From Blastomyces gilchristii SLH14081 (Eukaryota; Ascomycota; Eurotiomycetes; Onygenales; Ajellomycetaceae), in contig NW_003101648.1 of assembly GCF_000003855.2 (NCBI RefSeq), positions 16,011-46,946 on the forward strand: a stretch of 30,936 bases of DNA, in the 5' to 3' direction. The notes under the pieces were generated by a model. That model ran no database searches, was not told the origin of the DNA, and saw nothing but the letters and a program-made list of their open reading frames with translations. A program made the translations under genes and the position numbers. Shown piece by piece: positions 1 to 10,460 of the stretch; the stretch's first letter is position 1; each line of letters begins with the position of its first letter.

Positions 1-1821
1 ATTCATTACTTTCATCTATAACTTACAATCTTTAAGAAAAAGATTCTAGATCTGAAATTCAAAATTCTAGATCACTGCACTTGTTATAAGTGACAAGATC
101 ATAGATCAGTGCACTCACATAGTGTATTTTAATGTAAGAATACACTGAATTCTGAACTTGATATAAATGAAGACTTCTGTTAAGTCTTTGCTGACTACTG
201 AGATCTCATTATTACAGCTGAGAATTCTGAGTCTAATCACACTTAGTCTGAAGATATATAGTTATTTCTTTCTCTTAGTTATTCTGATTAGATGAATATC
301 ATTGAATATTTATCTACAGTTCTTAACTGTGTTTAATATTATCACTGTAGTGAAAAGTACTGTATTCATAAACACTAAGTCACTGATAATCTATATTATT
401 GATTTCACTTTTCATATAAATGTCAGACTGACTGTGCTATTCTTAAATCTTTAAGTAGTAGATATTATCAGCTGTATTCTCATTGTAATAACTCAATTCT
501 CAATAATAATAACAGATTGATTACAGTTAGCTGACTAGTAAATACTGATATTGCTTTCTACACTGACAGCTATGCTGTTCTTGATTATCTGTCTAAGTAT
601 ATTATCAAGGCTGAAACAGACACAGAATTCTATCATTAGATTATTTAATAAATAATTTCAAGAGTCAGTTCAAGTCACTCACTACTCTCTGCAGTTGTTA
701 AACTTATAAATCAGCTCATTAATAAGTATGATTAATCTACTCAGAAGATTTATCATCTTCTTTTAAATCTTGCTTTATAAATAAGTTCTCATGAGTTAAT
801 TACAGTTGATTATCAGTCTGAATTTTAATATTATTATAGCTATATTCTTGAATCTGATAAATTATAATATGATTTATTCTTTTTAAAAAAATATAAATAG
901 CAGTCAACTGAATTTGAAGATCTTTCATTTTTTAAATTTCTTCAAATCTTTTCTTACAGTTATTAAATTAAAAGATATCTCTGTATAAAATTCTGAGTAT
1001 TGATTTACTTTTCTGTTTATTGATTTAAAACTGATTCAGAGAACTATACTTATATCAAACTTCTTCTTTATCACTCTTTTCATCAAATTAAAGATCTTAA
1101 AATTGTTAATCTTCTCACTTCTTGACTCTTTTTTACAGAGATCTTTAATTATAACTGTCTTTCTTATAATCACCTAGTTAATGTCTATGATGAAGACATA
1201 TCAGAATCAGAACCTGAGTTTAAAGCTAATCAGAATAATGAAGAGAAGCTTAATCTCTCTTAAGTATTACTTATTTATCAAAACTCATAGTATGATAATA
1301 ATAATCTCATTGATATTTAAAACTGTGAACAGCTTGATCATCAGTTCTTAGATTTCAACTATGATTGAAGCTCTTATATTGACACTTATATCAATCTTAA
1401 TAGAGAATTTTAAAATAATATAAAGACTGACTTTTCTACAGATACTACTCTTTATAAATATGACTCACTCAAGACTTAAAACTCTGATTAATATCTTCTT
1501 TATAATACTATTCTCTATTATTATACTGAGATTCTTAACAGTGAGTTCTCGGATTCTTTACTAATTAATCTAGATAGTGAAGATAACACTGATAAAACTT
1601 ATCTGATTATGATTTTATCTATAACTCTTCAAAATCTTGCAGAGACTCAAGATGTCTCAATCTCAATTATTTAAGCTATGTTAACTGATATAGCTGCTCA
1701 CTTCATTAACACTTAAATCTTACATGTGTTATTTCAGCTTCTCATATACAAGAATATATTATATAAACTACTTAATTCTCAAAATCTTCAATCTTTACAG
1801 ACTCTTTTTAAGAATGTTCAC
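1..1821 (+). pseudogene. Helitron Rep/PIF1 helicase, upstream part (hypermutated)
   Basis: This is a relic of a Helitron rolling-circle transposase/helicase read in frame 1 through many stops. About 280-1030 matches the segment after the Rep domain. It has a YHCSEKYC cysteine motif near 340, then RLITV...LVNTDIAFYTD, YLSKYIIKAE near 600, and a stretch like the family's LLNLAL...ISSHE segment. An acidic patch (YDEDISESEPEF) lies at about 1180. The start of the PIF1-like ATPase follows: DNTDKTYLI near 1590 stands where the Walker A GTGKTYLI is expected, and TDIAAHFINT near 1690 where TGIAAFNI is expected. The frame breaks at 1821, where gypsy element G1 is inserted, and resumes at 7570. Stops are of the kind made by CAG/CAA/CGA to TAG/TAA/TGA and TGG to TGA/TAG. 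The N-terminal HUH nuclease would lie upstream of the window. Family identity is secure; the element is non-functional. Confidence 0.85.
1817..1821. repeat. Target-site duplication of G1, left copy
   Basis: TTCAC abuts the TG...CA LTR at 1822. The matching copy TTTAC lies at 7565-7569, just outside the other LTR. They differ by one C/T transition, as expected under the local mutation bias. Keeping one copy and removing the element joins the Helitron helicase in frame. Confidence 0.85.
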
Positions 1822-2154
1822 TGTAAGAAGTCTACACTGAATAGATTGATATTATATTGATAGATCTTATTTAACAAAGATAAAAATGTTAAAGAAGGAA
1901 AGAAAGAGAAAGTGTGAGAATCAGTGATTAAGATGAATATTTATACATGTATGTGGTGGTGTACGCGGTGGAGCTTCAGAGCGGAAGAATATACGCGTGT
2001 TTGTAGCAGCCGAGAATTGATGATCAGAAATGGCTGAGAATCAGAGTGTATATTACATGTGTTCATAGCAGCTGAGGATCAGTGATCAGAAATGGAAGAA
2101 TCTATGAAGTGTAATAGAATAGTCTATATAATTGATCAGGTACAGCCTGTCACA
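1822..2154 (-). repeat. G1 3' LTR
   Basis: This is a 333-bp LTR. Read on the minus strand it starts TGTGACAGGCTG and ends CTTACA. It is the 3' LTR because the polypurine tract lies beside it and pol points towards it. It is more AT-rich than the partner at 7232, for example TGTACCTGA where the partner has TGCGCCCGA, though some CpG sites survive near 1960-2010. Confidence 0.93.
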
Positions 2155-2170
2155 TTAGCCCTCTCTTTTC
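2155..2170 (-). promoter_or_regulatory. G1 polypurine tract
   Basis: On the minus strand GAAAAGAGAGGGCTAA abuts the 3' LTR. This is the expected place and composition for the plus-strand DNA priming site of an LTR retrotransposon. Confidence 0.7.
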
Positions 2171-5100
2171 AGAAGCAGTTCTCGTTGATCAAGAGTCACT
2201 GTTTTAAATAATATGAAACTCAGAGTTCAGATCAGTTGATTATAGCTGACTCATTTCATAAGATATTATCAGCTGCGGCTGTGAGATCTCTTATTGAGAA
2301 TATTCTCAATCTCTTACTCAAGCTCATTATCTTCTTCTATAATGTCTGGTGACTGTCAGTCAGAAGTCAGCTGAGAAGAGAATGAATCAGTGATGATACA
2401 GCAGAGTAAGCTTGTATAAAATATATCATGAATCTCTAATAATGTATCAAGATAGTAGTTATAACTATCTAGAACTTCTATTACTTTATATCTAATATAA
2501 TGATAATCTAGTGTATAAGATGAATGTATGATTCATATATTCTTAAGATTTAATCATATTAGTTCTTCTATCTTATATTGTTCAGTGAGATCTCAGTGAA
2601 CATTGATTTAATTCTCTTAATCTTGTTTCACAGTTATTATGAAGATCTCTGCTTAATTACAGATATTTCAGAGCTTTGTTACTATATTATTAATAATCTG
2701 AATTGAACTGTGAGAATTCAGTGTAAACTGTGTAATCTCTAGAAAATTCAACACTTTCATGTGATATTTATATATAAGAAAGAACAGACTTATATCTATT
2801 GAAACAGTATCTTGATTATTAATAGTGATCTCTGCATGTAGAAGAAGATTATATCAATCATCTTATAAGTGATTATAGAACTTATAAAGATAATTTTTTA
2901 CAGTCTGAATTATTCATTCTGATACATCATCAGTCTTGAAGTGATAGACAGTTAACAGATAATATATAATCTTGAGAACTTGACAGATTCTAGTTCAGAG
3001 AGTACTCACAAATTAACAGTTCTGATCTGATACTATAAATCTCAGTAATTCATACATCTGATAGAACAGACTCTGTAGAAAAGCTTCAGTGACTTATTCA
3101 GCATTTATCTTATTACAAGATTTTAATATTACATCTTTACTTAATTAATTCACAATAATCAGAATGTTTCTATAACTCTTACTCTTAAATAGATTGATAG
3201 TGAAGTTAATTACTACATCTTATCAGATTCTATCAGAAATATTGAGTAATTTCAGTAGATCTTTTCTATAATTCTTTCATAAGATAATGAAAGAACAGTG
3301 ATTGCAGTTTTAAATGAAGTATCTGATACTGTTTAATATCTCAGATTAATAGAACTCTTAAGAGATCATTCTATACAGTTGTTCATGACCTGAATAATCA
3401 GTTATATATAAATTATGCATCTCTTGCATTATCTGAGTGTGTAAGAATTTAGAGTGAGAGACTCAGTGTTATTTATAAAATTATAAAGTATTATTATCAT
3501 TAATTAAATATTCTGAGATGTCAGTTCTTACATATAATTCTGAAAGAAATTGAAATGCTTCTTATTATACTGCTTCAGTGAGTGCTTAAAGAAGTTCATT
3601 GATTTAAGCTACTGTATATCATAGCTTATCTAATATAGATTTGAGAGAAGTTAAGATATCAGTGATAGTTCTAATTGAAGAAGTATGTATAGTGCTGTGA
3701 GATATTTTATCTTAATTAACTAGTATCTTCAGATTCAAGAGTCAGTGCTCTCAGTTCATTCAGTGAGTATCTATTACATTGAATAATATATTCTACTCTC
3801 ATTGTGAGAGAGCATCTATCATTGAGTTCTGACTGTCAGAATGATAGTATATTATAAAATGAAAGTGATTTAAGAACTCAGATTATTGCATCTGTTATTC
3901 AGTAAGTTTATGAGTAGTTATAAAGTATTTAAAATTCTTATAATCTGTGACTATCTCAAATTCAGAGATACTTCAGAGTTCAGAGTTTCATTCTTCTAAA
4001 CAGTGTATGATTATAAGAAGTTTCTTATCATAGATCTTATAATTGTATTCAGCAGAACTCAGTTTCTTAGATATAAAGATACATAATTGTAGAACATCTT
4101 TATTATCATATTATAATATTACTTCTTCTATTATATAGTCAGAGAAATCAGCTTCAATAACTATCTTATGATCAGAATCAAATGTTATCAGTAGAGAAGT
4201 ATTAATAAATATCTTCTTCATCTATATAAATGCAGCTTCAGTGTCTGCTAATCATTGAAATACTGAGTCTTTCTTAGTGAGATCTGTAAGTGATCTTGTA
4301 ATATCTGAGAAGTTTTATATAAATCACTGATAGAAGTTAGTAAATCTGATGAAGCTTTATATATCTTTCACAGTATACAGAGCTTCTCATTCAAGAATGA
4401 TGAAGACTTTCTCAGAATTCATTCAAATTCTCTTATCAGCTTCTATAATAAAACTCAGATACTTGATACTCTTGACTTCAAAATCATACTTATTAATATC
4501 TATCAGTAGTTCTACTTCTTGTAGCTATTATAATATCTTTCATATATATTCTTGATATTCTTTCTGAATTCATTGATGAAGATGAGAATATTATCTAGAT
4601 AAGTAGATACAAACTCATCAAGAAAATCTTAGAGTGCTCAGTTAATATACTTCTGAAATGTACTGAGAGTGTTAGTCAGTTTAAAGAGTGTGACTATTCA
4701 TTCAAAGAGGCTATAATATGTTCAGAATACTGTAAGTCATTCATCTTCTTCAGTAATATAAATCTTATGAAATGCAGTGATAACATCTAGTTTTATAAAT
4801 CATTAAGCTTATCTGATTTGTGCTAGAATTTCATTGATAAGAGATAAGAGATATTGATCTTTCTTTATCAATCTATTCAGATCTCAATAGTTCACACAGA
4901 ATTGAAGTTCTTCATCTAATTTCTTTGCAAAGAGAATAGAGGCTGCAGTGAAAGAGTTGCTAATATGTATGAATTCTTTATTTAACAGATCATTGAGTGT
5001 CTTTTGAAGAAGAAGAAGTTCATCTTGAGACATGTTGTAAAGAGAATCTCATGATAATTCAAGATTCTTATCATTCTTCTTCTCTAACTTGATACTGTGA

Positions 5101-5738
5101 TTCACTTCAGAATCTTGTAAGAGAAATATGTTTGTAATATTATCTTATCAGAAGATATCTAGATATTCATGATATTATTAAGAGAGTTTTATATGAGAAT
5201 CTGTTATTGTAACACAGAATAACTTTTCTAGAGCCTTTTTAATATTGATCAGACTGGTGAAATAGATTGTCATATAATTCTAGTGTCAGTGACTTCTTTT
5301 TCAAAGTATTTTATATATGTTGATAGAGATCTGTATCAGATTCATAATCTTATAAATGTCATCTTTATAAACTCTATCATTATTAGAAAATATCAAGCTT
5401 CTACTTCAAGTGTTTAATAAGATGCCTTGTTCAGATAGTCAGACAAGTTCTAATATAAGATTATAATCAAGATTATTAACTTTATATATATAGATATCTT
5501 CATGTTGATGTTCTCTCACATCTATGATTAGCTTCATCATGTAATGAGTACAAATGTCTTTTGTATCATCAAATTCTGCAAGGAGTTGAGGTTTTGATAA
5601 GAGAATATGCTGAAGGTTATGATGTCTTATAACTGAAGATTTTATCATTGCATAGTGACATAGACTGCTGTCTATCATGGCTTTCATATTATACATATTA
5701 TCAATCACAGTAGATACAAGAATTGTATTCATTGTCAT
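2171..5738 (-). pseudogene. G1 pol relic: protease, reverse transcriptase, RNase H, integrase
   Basis: Read from 5738 downwards on the minus strand. The protease active site is recognisable as AMIDSSLCHY near 5670, where the family has IDSG. The reverse transcriptase follows at about 5000-4400: LQFCVNYRDLNRL, then FIKLDVITAFHKI near 4790, then STYLDNILIF near 4600 standing for the catalytic YLDDILIY (second Asp now Asn). An integrase core lies at about 3250-2850, with NILIIVN, FIVSDQNC (family IVSDRG) and a TVYHFKTDD stretch resembling the TAYHPETDG motif. Many stops interrupt the frame, nearly all explained by C-to-T or G-to-A. One long minus ORF (5439-5738) survives over the protease. The RNase H part was not traced in detail. 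Non-functional. Confidence 0.88.
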
Positions 5739-5739
5739 C

Positions 5740-6901
5740 TTCTCTTTAAATTATTATCATTCAATCTCTTCAAGCTTCTGTTTATAAATTTGAACAGAAG
5801 CTAATCTTTTCTCTGTTTCACTGAGACATTCTTATAGTTATCTTCTGAATCTTTCTCTAATGTAATATGATTGACACACACAGATGCTGATTCATTCTTT
5901 GAATGAGAAGACACTGATCTTTCTCTTGAGTATAAAGACATATAGATTGATTGATAGTTGAAAGCAATGTGTTCTGATCAGTTACAGTTGATACACACTT
6001 TATGTTGATATTGATTGATGACTTCTTTAAGAGTAATTTCAGAGACTTGAAAGCCTGTTCAAACAGTGGAAACTCTTGCTTATGCATAGACATTTGAATC
6101 TATTCAGTTCATGACATCTGCATCATTGTTGTTCTTTGATATAAGTGTATAAGTGACTGAGATGTAATGTCTTCTGTCACTGTTCTGTATACTCTTGAGC
6201 TTGATAAGATAGTTATTCAATGTCTGAAGCTGTATGCAGAAGTCTTTATAAGTCTGATCTTTGTCTACACTTATAAGAGTCTGTAAGAGTTCAAAAGTCA
6301 ATGTCTTCTTAAGCATGCTAATCTTTATTTGATTCTCTCAAGATTGATCATCTGCTTCTAGAATCTTGATATTAAAGTCAGAAATAAATGTTGTAAGAGA
6401 AGTGTTTCTCTGTCAGATACTCTGTAATTAATCTAATACTCTCTGTTATATAGCAGTGTCTTGAAACAGAACATCAAGATATTTCATGATATTATCAGGC
6501 ATTTTCAATGCTGATTCATATGCTTTCATTTATGAATGAAACTTCTGTTTCATGTGATCTTTCAATCATTCATTGATATATCAATCTTGATTAATTAATA
6601 AACTGATGAAATCTTCATCTACACTCAGTTTTATAAGCATTCTCATTCTTCATGATGAGTAGAGAGTGAGATTGAAAGTATTGAAATATATAAGAGTGTC
6701 TAAGTATTCTTTCAGTACTTTTGTATTTGATTCTGTAGATATTGAAATTGCATGAGTTAATTATTAAATCTCTTCATATTGAAGTTATTGAGTTGCATGC
6801 ATATCAGCTATTTATTATTATTATAATTTCAACATTGCTTAGAGTCACTGTGACATTATATCTATACTCACATTCAAGAGTTTCATATTATTGTTAGACA
6901 T
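5740..6901 (-). pseudogene. G1 gag relic
   Basis: A minus-strand frame starts at an ATG near 6901 and is largely readable through stops. The segment from about 6535 (MKAYESALKM) to 6104 looks like the retrotransposon Gag domain: alternating hydrophobic and charged helices with TSLTTFISDFNIKILEAD and then LQTLISVDKDQTYKDFCIQL. This resembles the conserved Gag end preceding LQTLxxR in fungal gypsy elements. Downstream, 6093-5857 holds a Cys-containing stretch where a zinc knuckle would be expected, but no intact CCHC remains. Family assignment is by pattern and position between the 5' LTR and the protease. Confidence 0.75.
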
Positions 6902-7231
6902 GATTATATCAATTATTAAATGTGTGATATCTGTGAAATCTGAGAAAGTGTAATTATATTCTCATATATCTGAGTGTTAGAACTCTCAGATCTTTCACTG
7001 ATATTCTCTTATAAGATCTTATTCTTTTCATAAGATCTTGTTACAGAGTCAGAGTGACTGATGAGCAAGCTTCTATCTGAGAACTCAGTATTCACTTAAC
7101 TGTTTAACTGTTTCTCTATTTCTTACACATCTTTACATGTTCAGATATCTCTCAATGAATAATCATTTCTAATGAGAAGATAATGCATAAATAATCATTT
7201 TCTAATAAGAAGATAATGAATGTTTTTATAG

Positions 7232-7564
7232 TGTAAGAGACCTACATTAAATAGATTGATATTATATTAATAGGTTTTATTTAACAAAGATAAAAATGTT
7301 AAAGAAGAAAAGAAAGAGAAAGTGTGAGAATCAGTGATCAAGATGAATATTTATACATGTATGTGATGATGTATGCAGTGGAGCTTCAGGGCGGAAGAAT
7401 ATACGCGCGTTTATAGCAGCTGAGGATTGATGATCAGAAATGACTGAGAATCAGAGCATATGTTACGCGCGTTCATAGCAGCCGAGGATTGGTGATCGGG
7501 AATGAAAGAATCTATGAAGTGTAATGAAATAGTCTATATGATTGATCGGGCGCAGCCCGCCACA
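7232..7564 (-). repeat. G1 5' LTR
   Basis: This is a 333-bp LTR beginning TGTGGCGGGCTGCGCCC on the minus strand and ending CTTACA. It is less mutated than the 3' LTR and keeps several CpG runs (ACGCGCG near 7395 and 7465; GCCCGCC at the end). As the 5' LTR of a minus-strand element it would hold the original promoter. Confidence 0.93.
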
Positions 7565-7569
7565 TTTAC
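7565..7569. repeat. Target-site duplication of G1, right copy
   Basis: TTTAC, paired with TTCAC at 1817-1821; one transition apart. Confidence 0.85.
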
Positions 7570-8640
7570 TATCTATTAATTAATGGAAAGTCAATGATTG
7601 ATTTACAGTAACTTTCATAAATTAATCAGATCTGTCATTACATATTCTCTTATAAGAATACTTATTTTAATGATCTCAGTGTCATTCTTAGTGAAGATTT
7701 CTATTAACTCTTATCTATTTTTCAAACCCTGCTCTATTATAACAGATGTATTGATTATAAAGAAGATATTCAGAGCTGTTAAATTTACTTAACTTTTAGT
7801 AAAATCATTCAACTTACTGTGATTCAATGATAAGTGAATAAAGATATTATCAGCTGTCAGTTCTATAAGATCTTGAAAAATCTTTAGCTTAATCAGTTAA
7901 CTCTGAATAAGTAAGAGTTTCTTTCAAAGTATATATAGACTCTTATCTCTTATAAAGTTCTAATCTTTGAGAATATAATTCACATTTATATAAAGAAATA
8001 CTATATTCATATCTATAATAATGATACTATTTAAAGCTGTAAACAATCTGTTATTAATATTCAGACTATAAATATTAAAATAGATACTTCTCAGTTAGAT
8101 TCTGATAAGACTGATAATTTTCATCAGAATCTTTCTCTCTTTATCAGCTATTAAATTATACTTCTATAGAATATTTAAACAGACTGTGAGCTTATTAACA
8201 GTGCTCTTGAAACTCTTCATAATATTGTATAAAGTTCAGATATGAAGAATTCTTATCAAGATTCTTCATTTATACTGTTAATCAATTTTAATAAATATAA
8301 CAGCTCTGCTTATTTAAAATAAGAGAATCTTAAACTTATATCTATCTTTCATAGCTATTATGACTTTTCTTATATTAATTAAGTCTACAGCTATACACAG
8401 TTCTTTATTACAGTTATATATATCATTACTATTTATAAATTTCAAGAATTATCACTTGATCAGACTGTTCTTGATATTTCTGAGACTGAATTTCAGACTA
8501 ATCTTACATATGTTGCAGTTTCACAGATTAAAATATATTAAGGTCTTCTATTTAAGTAATTCTTTAATTATTTCAGATTTCACTGATCTGATAATAAAGT
8601 GAGTAGAAGTATATAGATGCATGAGATTAATTATATAAGA
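7570..8640 (+). pseudogene. Helitron PIF1 helicase, downstream part (hypermutated)
   Basis: This continues the reading frame broken at 1821. Joining across G1 with one target-duplication copy gives NVHYLLINGKSMIDL, which matches the family's HIKYIIIDEMSM (Walker B). Next comes FNDLSVILSEDFY*LLSIFQ near 7680, where PIF1 helicases have SVILFGDFxQLPPV. The C-terminal helicase motifs are clear near 8430-8560: ITIYKFQELSLDQ (family TIHKSQGLSLD) and LTYVAVSQIK (family TYVALSRV). At least ten in-frame stops occur. A natural C-terminus near 8600 fits the family. No Helitron terminal hairpin plus CTRR end was found downstream, so the element's 3' border is unplaced. Confidence 0.87.
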
Positions 8641-9379
8641 TATTAAAGTTAATAGATAACTAAGTTATATTTCTTTTCTTTTTATAGATCTCTACTAATC
8701 TATATTCTATATAGCTTTATTCACTCTTTATTTCATCTTTTTCACAGTTCATATTTAATCTATTTATTTATTTATTCTTTATTACTGTAAGTTCTTTATT
8801 CTCTATTTTATCATTCTCTTTATCTATTCTACTTACAGATTCACTGAATTTAATCATTGAATTTAACAAATTTATTACAGTCAATTCTATTATAATCACT
8901 AAATCTGAGAATGAGTAGTTAGTAATCTATAGAAGATATTAGAATAATTTAGATATTAATCTATATAGCTTAGATTTAATATAATAATATCTTTGATCTG
9001 AGAGATTGAGAATCTTCTAAGGCCTGTATTATTAAGACCTGTGTTACATTATATAATTAGAGATATTGAATTCTTACAGCTGTTAATACATGTATAAGAA
9101 GAAGTAAATAAATCTCAGAGTATTCTCTTTCTTTTTAAAGAATTCATCTTATCTTTCATCTCTTATCTCTGTCAGCTGTTTTTTTTTTTTTTTCAGAAAT
9201 CATTTTATTTATCTCTATTAATTTATCAGAAGTTTAAAAAATCATTAATACTATTATTATAACTGAAAATAATATCTTGAAATATATTCATTAGAAGTGA
9301 GATTCTTAAAATAATGAAAATTATAATTTTAACAGTCAGTATAGTTCTTAATAACCTTGTTTAATCTGTTAAGTTATTA
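8641..9379. other. AT-rich, hypermutated DNA without a recognised gene
   Basis: The sequence is low in CC, GG and CG, with a homopolymer of T at about 9180-9193 and many in-frame stops on both strands. It may hold the Helitron 3' end or the start of the Cys-rich relic that follows. Nothing else is recognised. Confidence 0.5.
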
Positions 9380-10130
9380 GCTATTAATCTTATTCTCAGT
9401 TCTATATCTATATCTGTATCTGTCTCTGCTGCATCTGCTGATTCTAGATTATTAAGTTAACTATTGACTTATTTAACTGAAAGAATATCTGAGAAGTTGT
9501 TAAAGAAGTTACAGACTCTTATCAAATTACTCTGTACTTATAAGTCAGTCTTATAGAAGAGTTATCAGATTAATATAAAAATTAATACAAATTATAAAGC
9601 TCTTCTTCTATAATTTTACAGTGCTGTTTTTACAGTTCTCTGCAGTTATTATATTAGAGAAGAAGACTCTTTTATTATCTGTATCAGCACTCTAAATCAG
9701 TCTTATAAAGCTTGTATTAGTTATTATTATAATAGTACTGAAAGTTACTGCTCTTATTATAGAAGTGAGTCACTTTTTAATATAAAATATATCAATTCTA
9801 ATATAATTAACTAATAGTTATATATAATCAATATCAGTAAGAAGAATAATAAAGTGAAAGAAAAGAAGTAGAAGAATGAAAAGAGAAAGAAAGTTAAGAA
9901 GAAAAGCTTATTTAAGAAGTACTCTGCAGCTGAGAATACAGAAGCTAGAGTCTTGAAAAAATAGACAGTAAGTATTGAATCAGTTAATGATTATAATATT
10001 AAGATTTTAACTCTTTATATTAAAAATAAGACTCTGTGTAAGAAGAATACAGTTCTGAAGACTAAATTCAGAACTATTATAAGTCTTCTTTAGATTACTC
10101 AAACTGTTCTTAAGAATAATATATAAGTCA
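9380..10130 (+). pseudogene. Relic of a Cys-rich/coiled-coil protein of unknown function
   Basis: One reading frame (frame 2) can be followed from about 9395 to 10114 through roughly eight stops, all of types produced by C-to-T or G-to-A. In order it contains a Ser/Ala-rich stretch (SVSAASADSRLL), an alpha-helical segment (LTERISEKLLKKLQTL), a cluster of surviving and former cysteines (VLCSYYIREEDSFIICIS, then KACISYYYNS and YCSYYRSESLF), a Lys/Glu-rich block near 9850-9910, and a last helical part. Several CxxY pairs look like decayed CxxC, since TGC/TGT becomes TAC/TAT by G-to-A. Cys-rich heads with coiled-coil tails occur in uncharacterised fungal transposon-associated genes; the link here is inference. 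Not functional. Confidence 0.5.
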
Positions 10131-10460
10131 GTAGAATAGAGTGAGATATTTTTTATTTTTTTTCTTACTTAGTTAGCTGATGCTTTTACACTGAAAAATA
10201 AATCTCTATATGTTTTTACAGTTCTATCTCTTCTATTATTATTAATAATAAGCTGTAAAATCAATCTTATGAGGTCTTCTGTTTTGAGCTTAGCTCTGTA
10301 ACATCTTTGCACACAGAGACTCATGTGCATTAAGATATTTTTGTTAGAACAGCTTCGGCATTGTCGAAGCTCATTTATGAGTGATAATTTATTACAAAAT
10401 GACCTTTACTCCTCTCTTCTTTCCATTTAAGAATTTAAAACGCTCTATGACCGCCGCCAT
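10131..10460. other. Transition from AT-rich to GC-normal DNA, with a perfect hairpin
   Basis: No gene is seen. At 10351-10371 AGCTTCG and CGAAGCT form a perfect 7-bp stem around GCATTGT, in DNA that keeps CpG. A Helitron 3' hairpin was considered, but no CTRR end follows at the right distance. Composition returns to normal from here rightwards. Confidence 0.5.

Larger units (their letters stand above)
1822..7564 (-). mobile_element. Full-length Ty3/gypsy LTR retrotransposon G1, hypermutated
   Basis: This 5743-bp element is bounded by two 333-bp direct LTRs and a 5-bp target duplication. Coding relics run on the minus strand in the order gag, protease, reverse transcriptase, integrase, which is the Ty3/gypsy order. 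A purine-rich tract precedes the 3' LTR at 2155-2170. The two LTRs have equal length and differ only by transitions (about 40 by eye, with no transversion or gap seen). The element was therefore probably young when C-to-T mutation struck. It sits inside the Helitron helicase and is younger than it. It belongs to a different family from E1/E2, with different LTR sequence and length. Every open frame is broken, so it cannot move on its own. Confidence 0.93.

Noticed and set aside
4349..4555. 68-residue + strand ORF
   Set aside because: It lies antisense to the reverse transcriptase relic of G1; composition is low-complexity and no start context or family was seen.
10351..10371. Hairpin considered as the Helitron 3' terminus
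   Set aside because: No CTRR end at the expected 10-12 nt distance, and it lies about 1.7 kb past the helicase in DNA of different composition.
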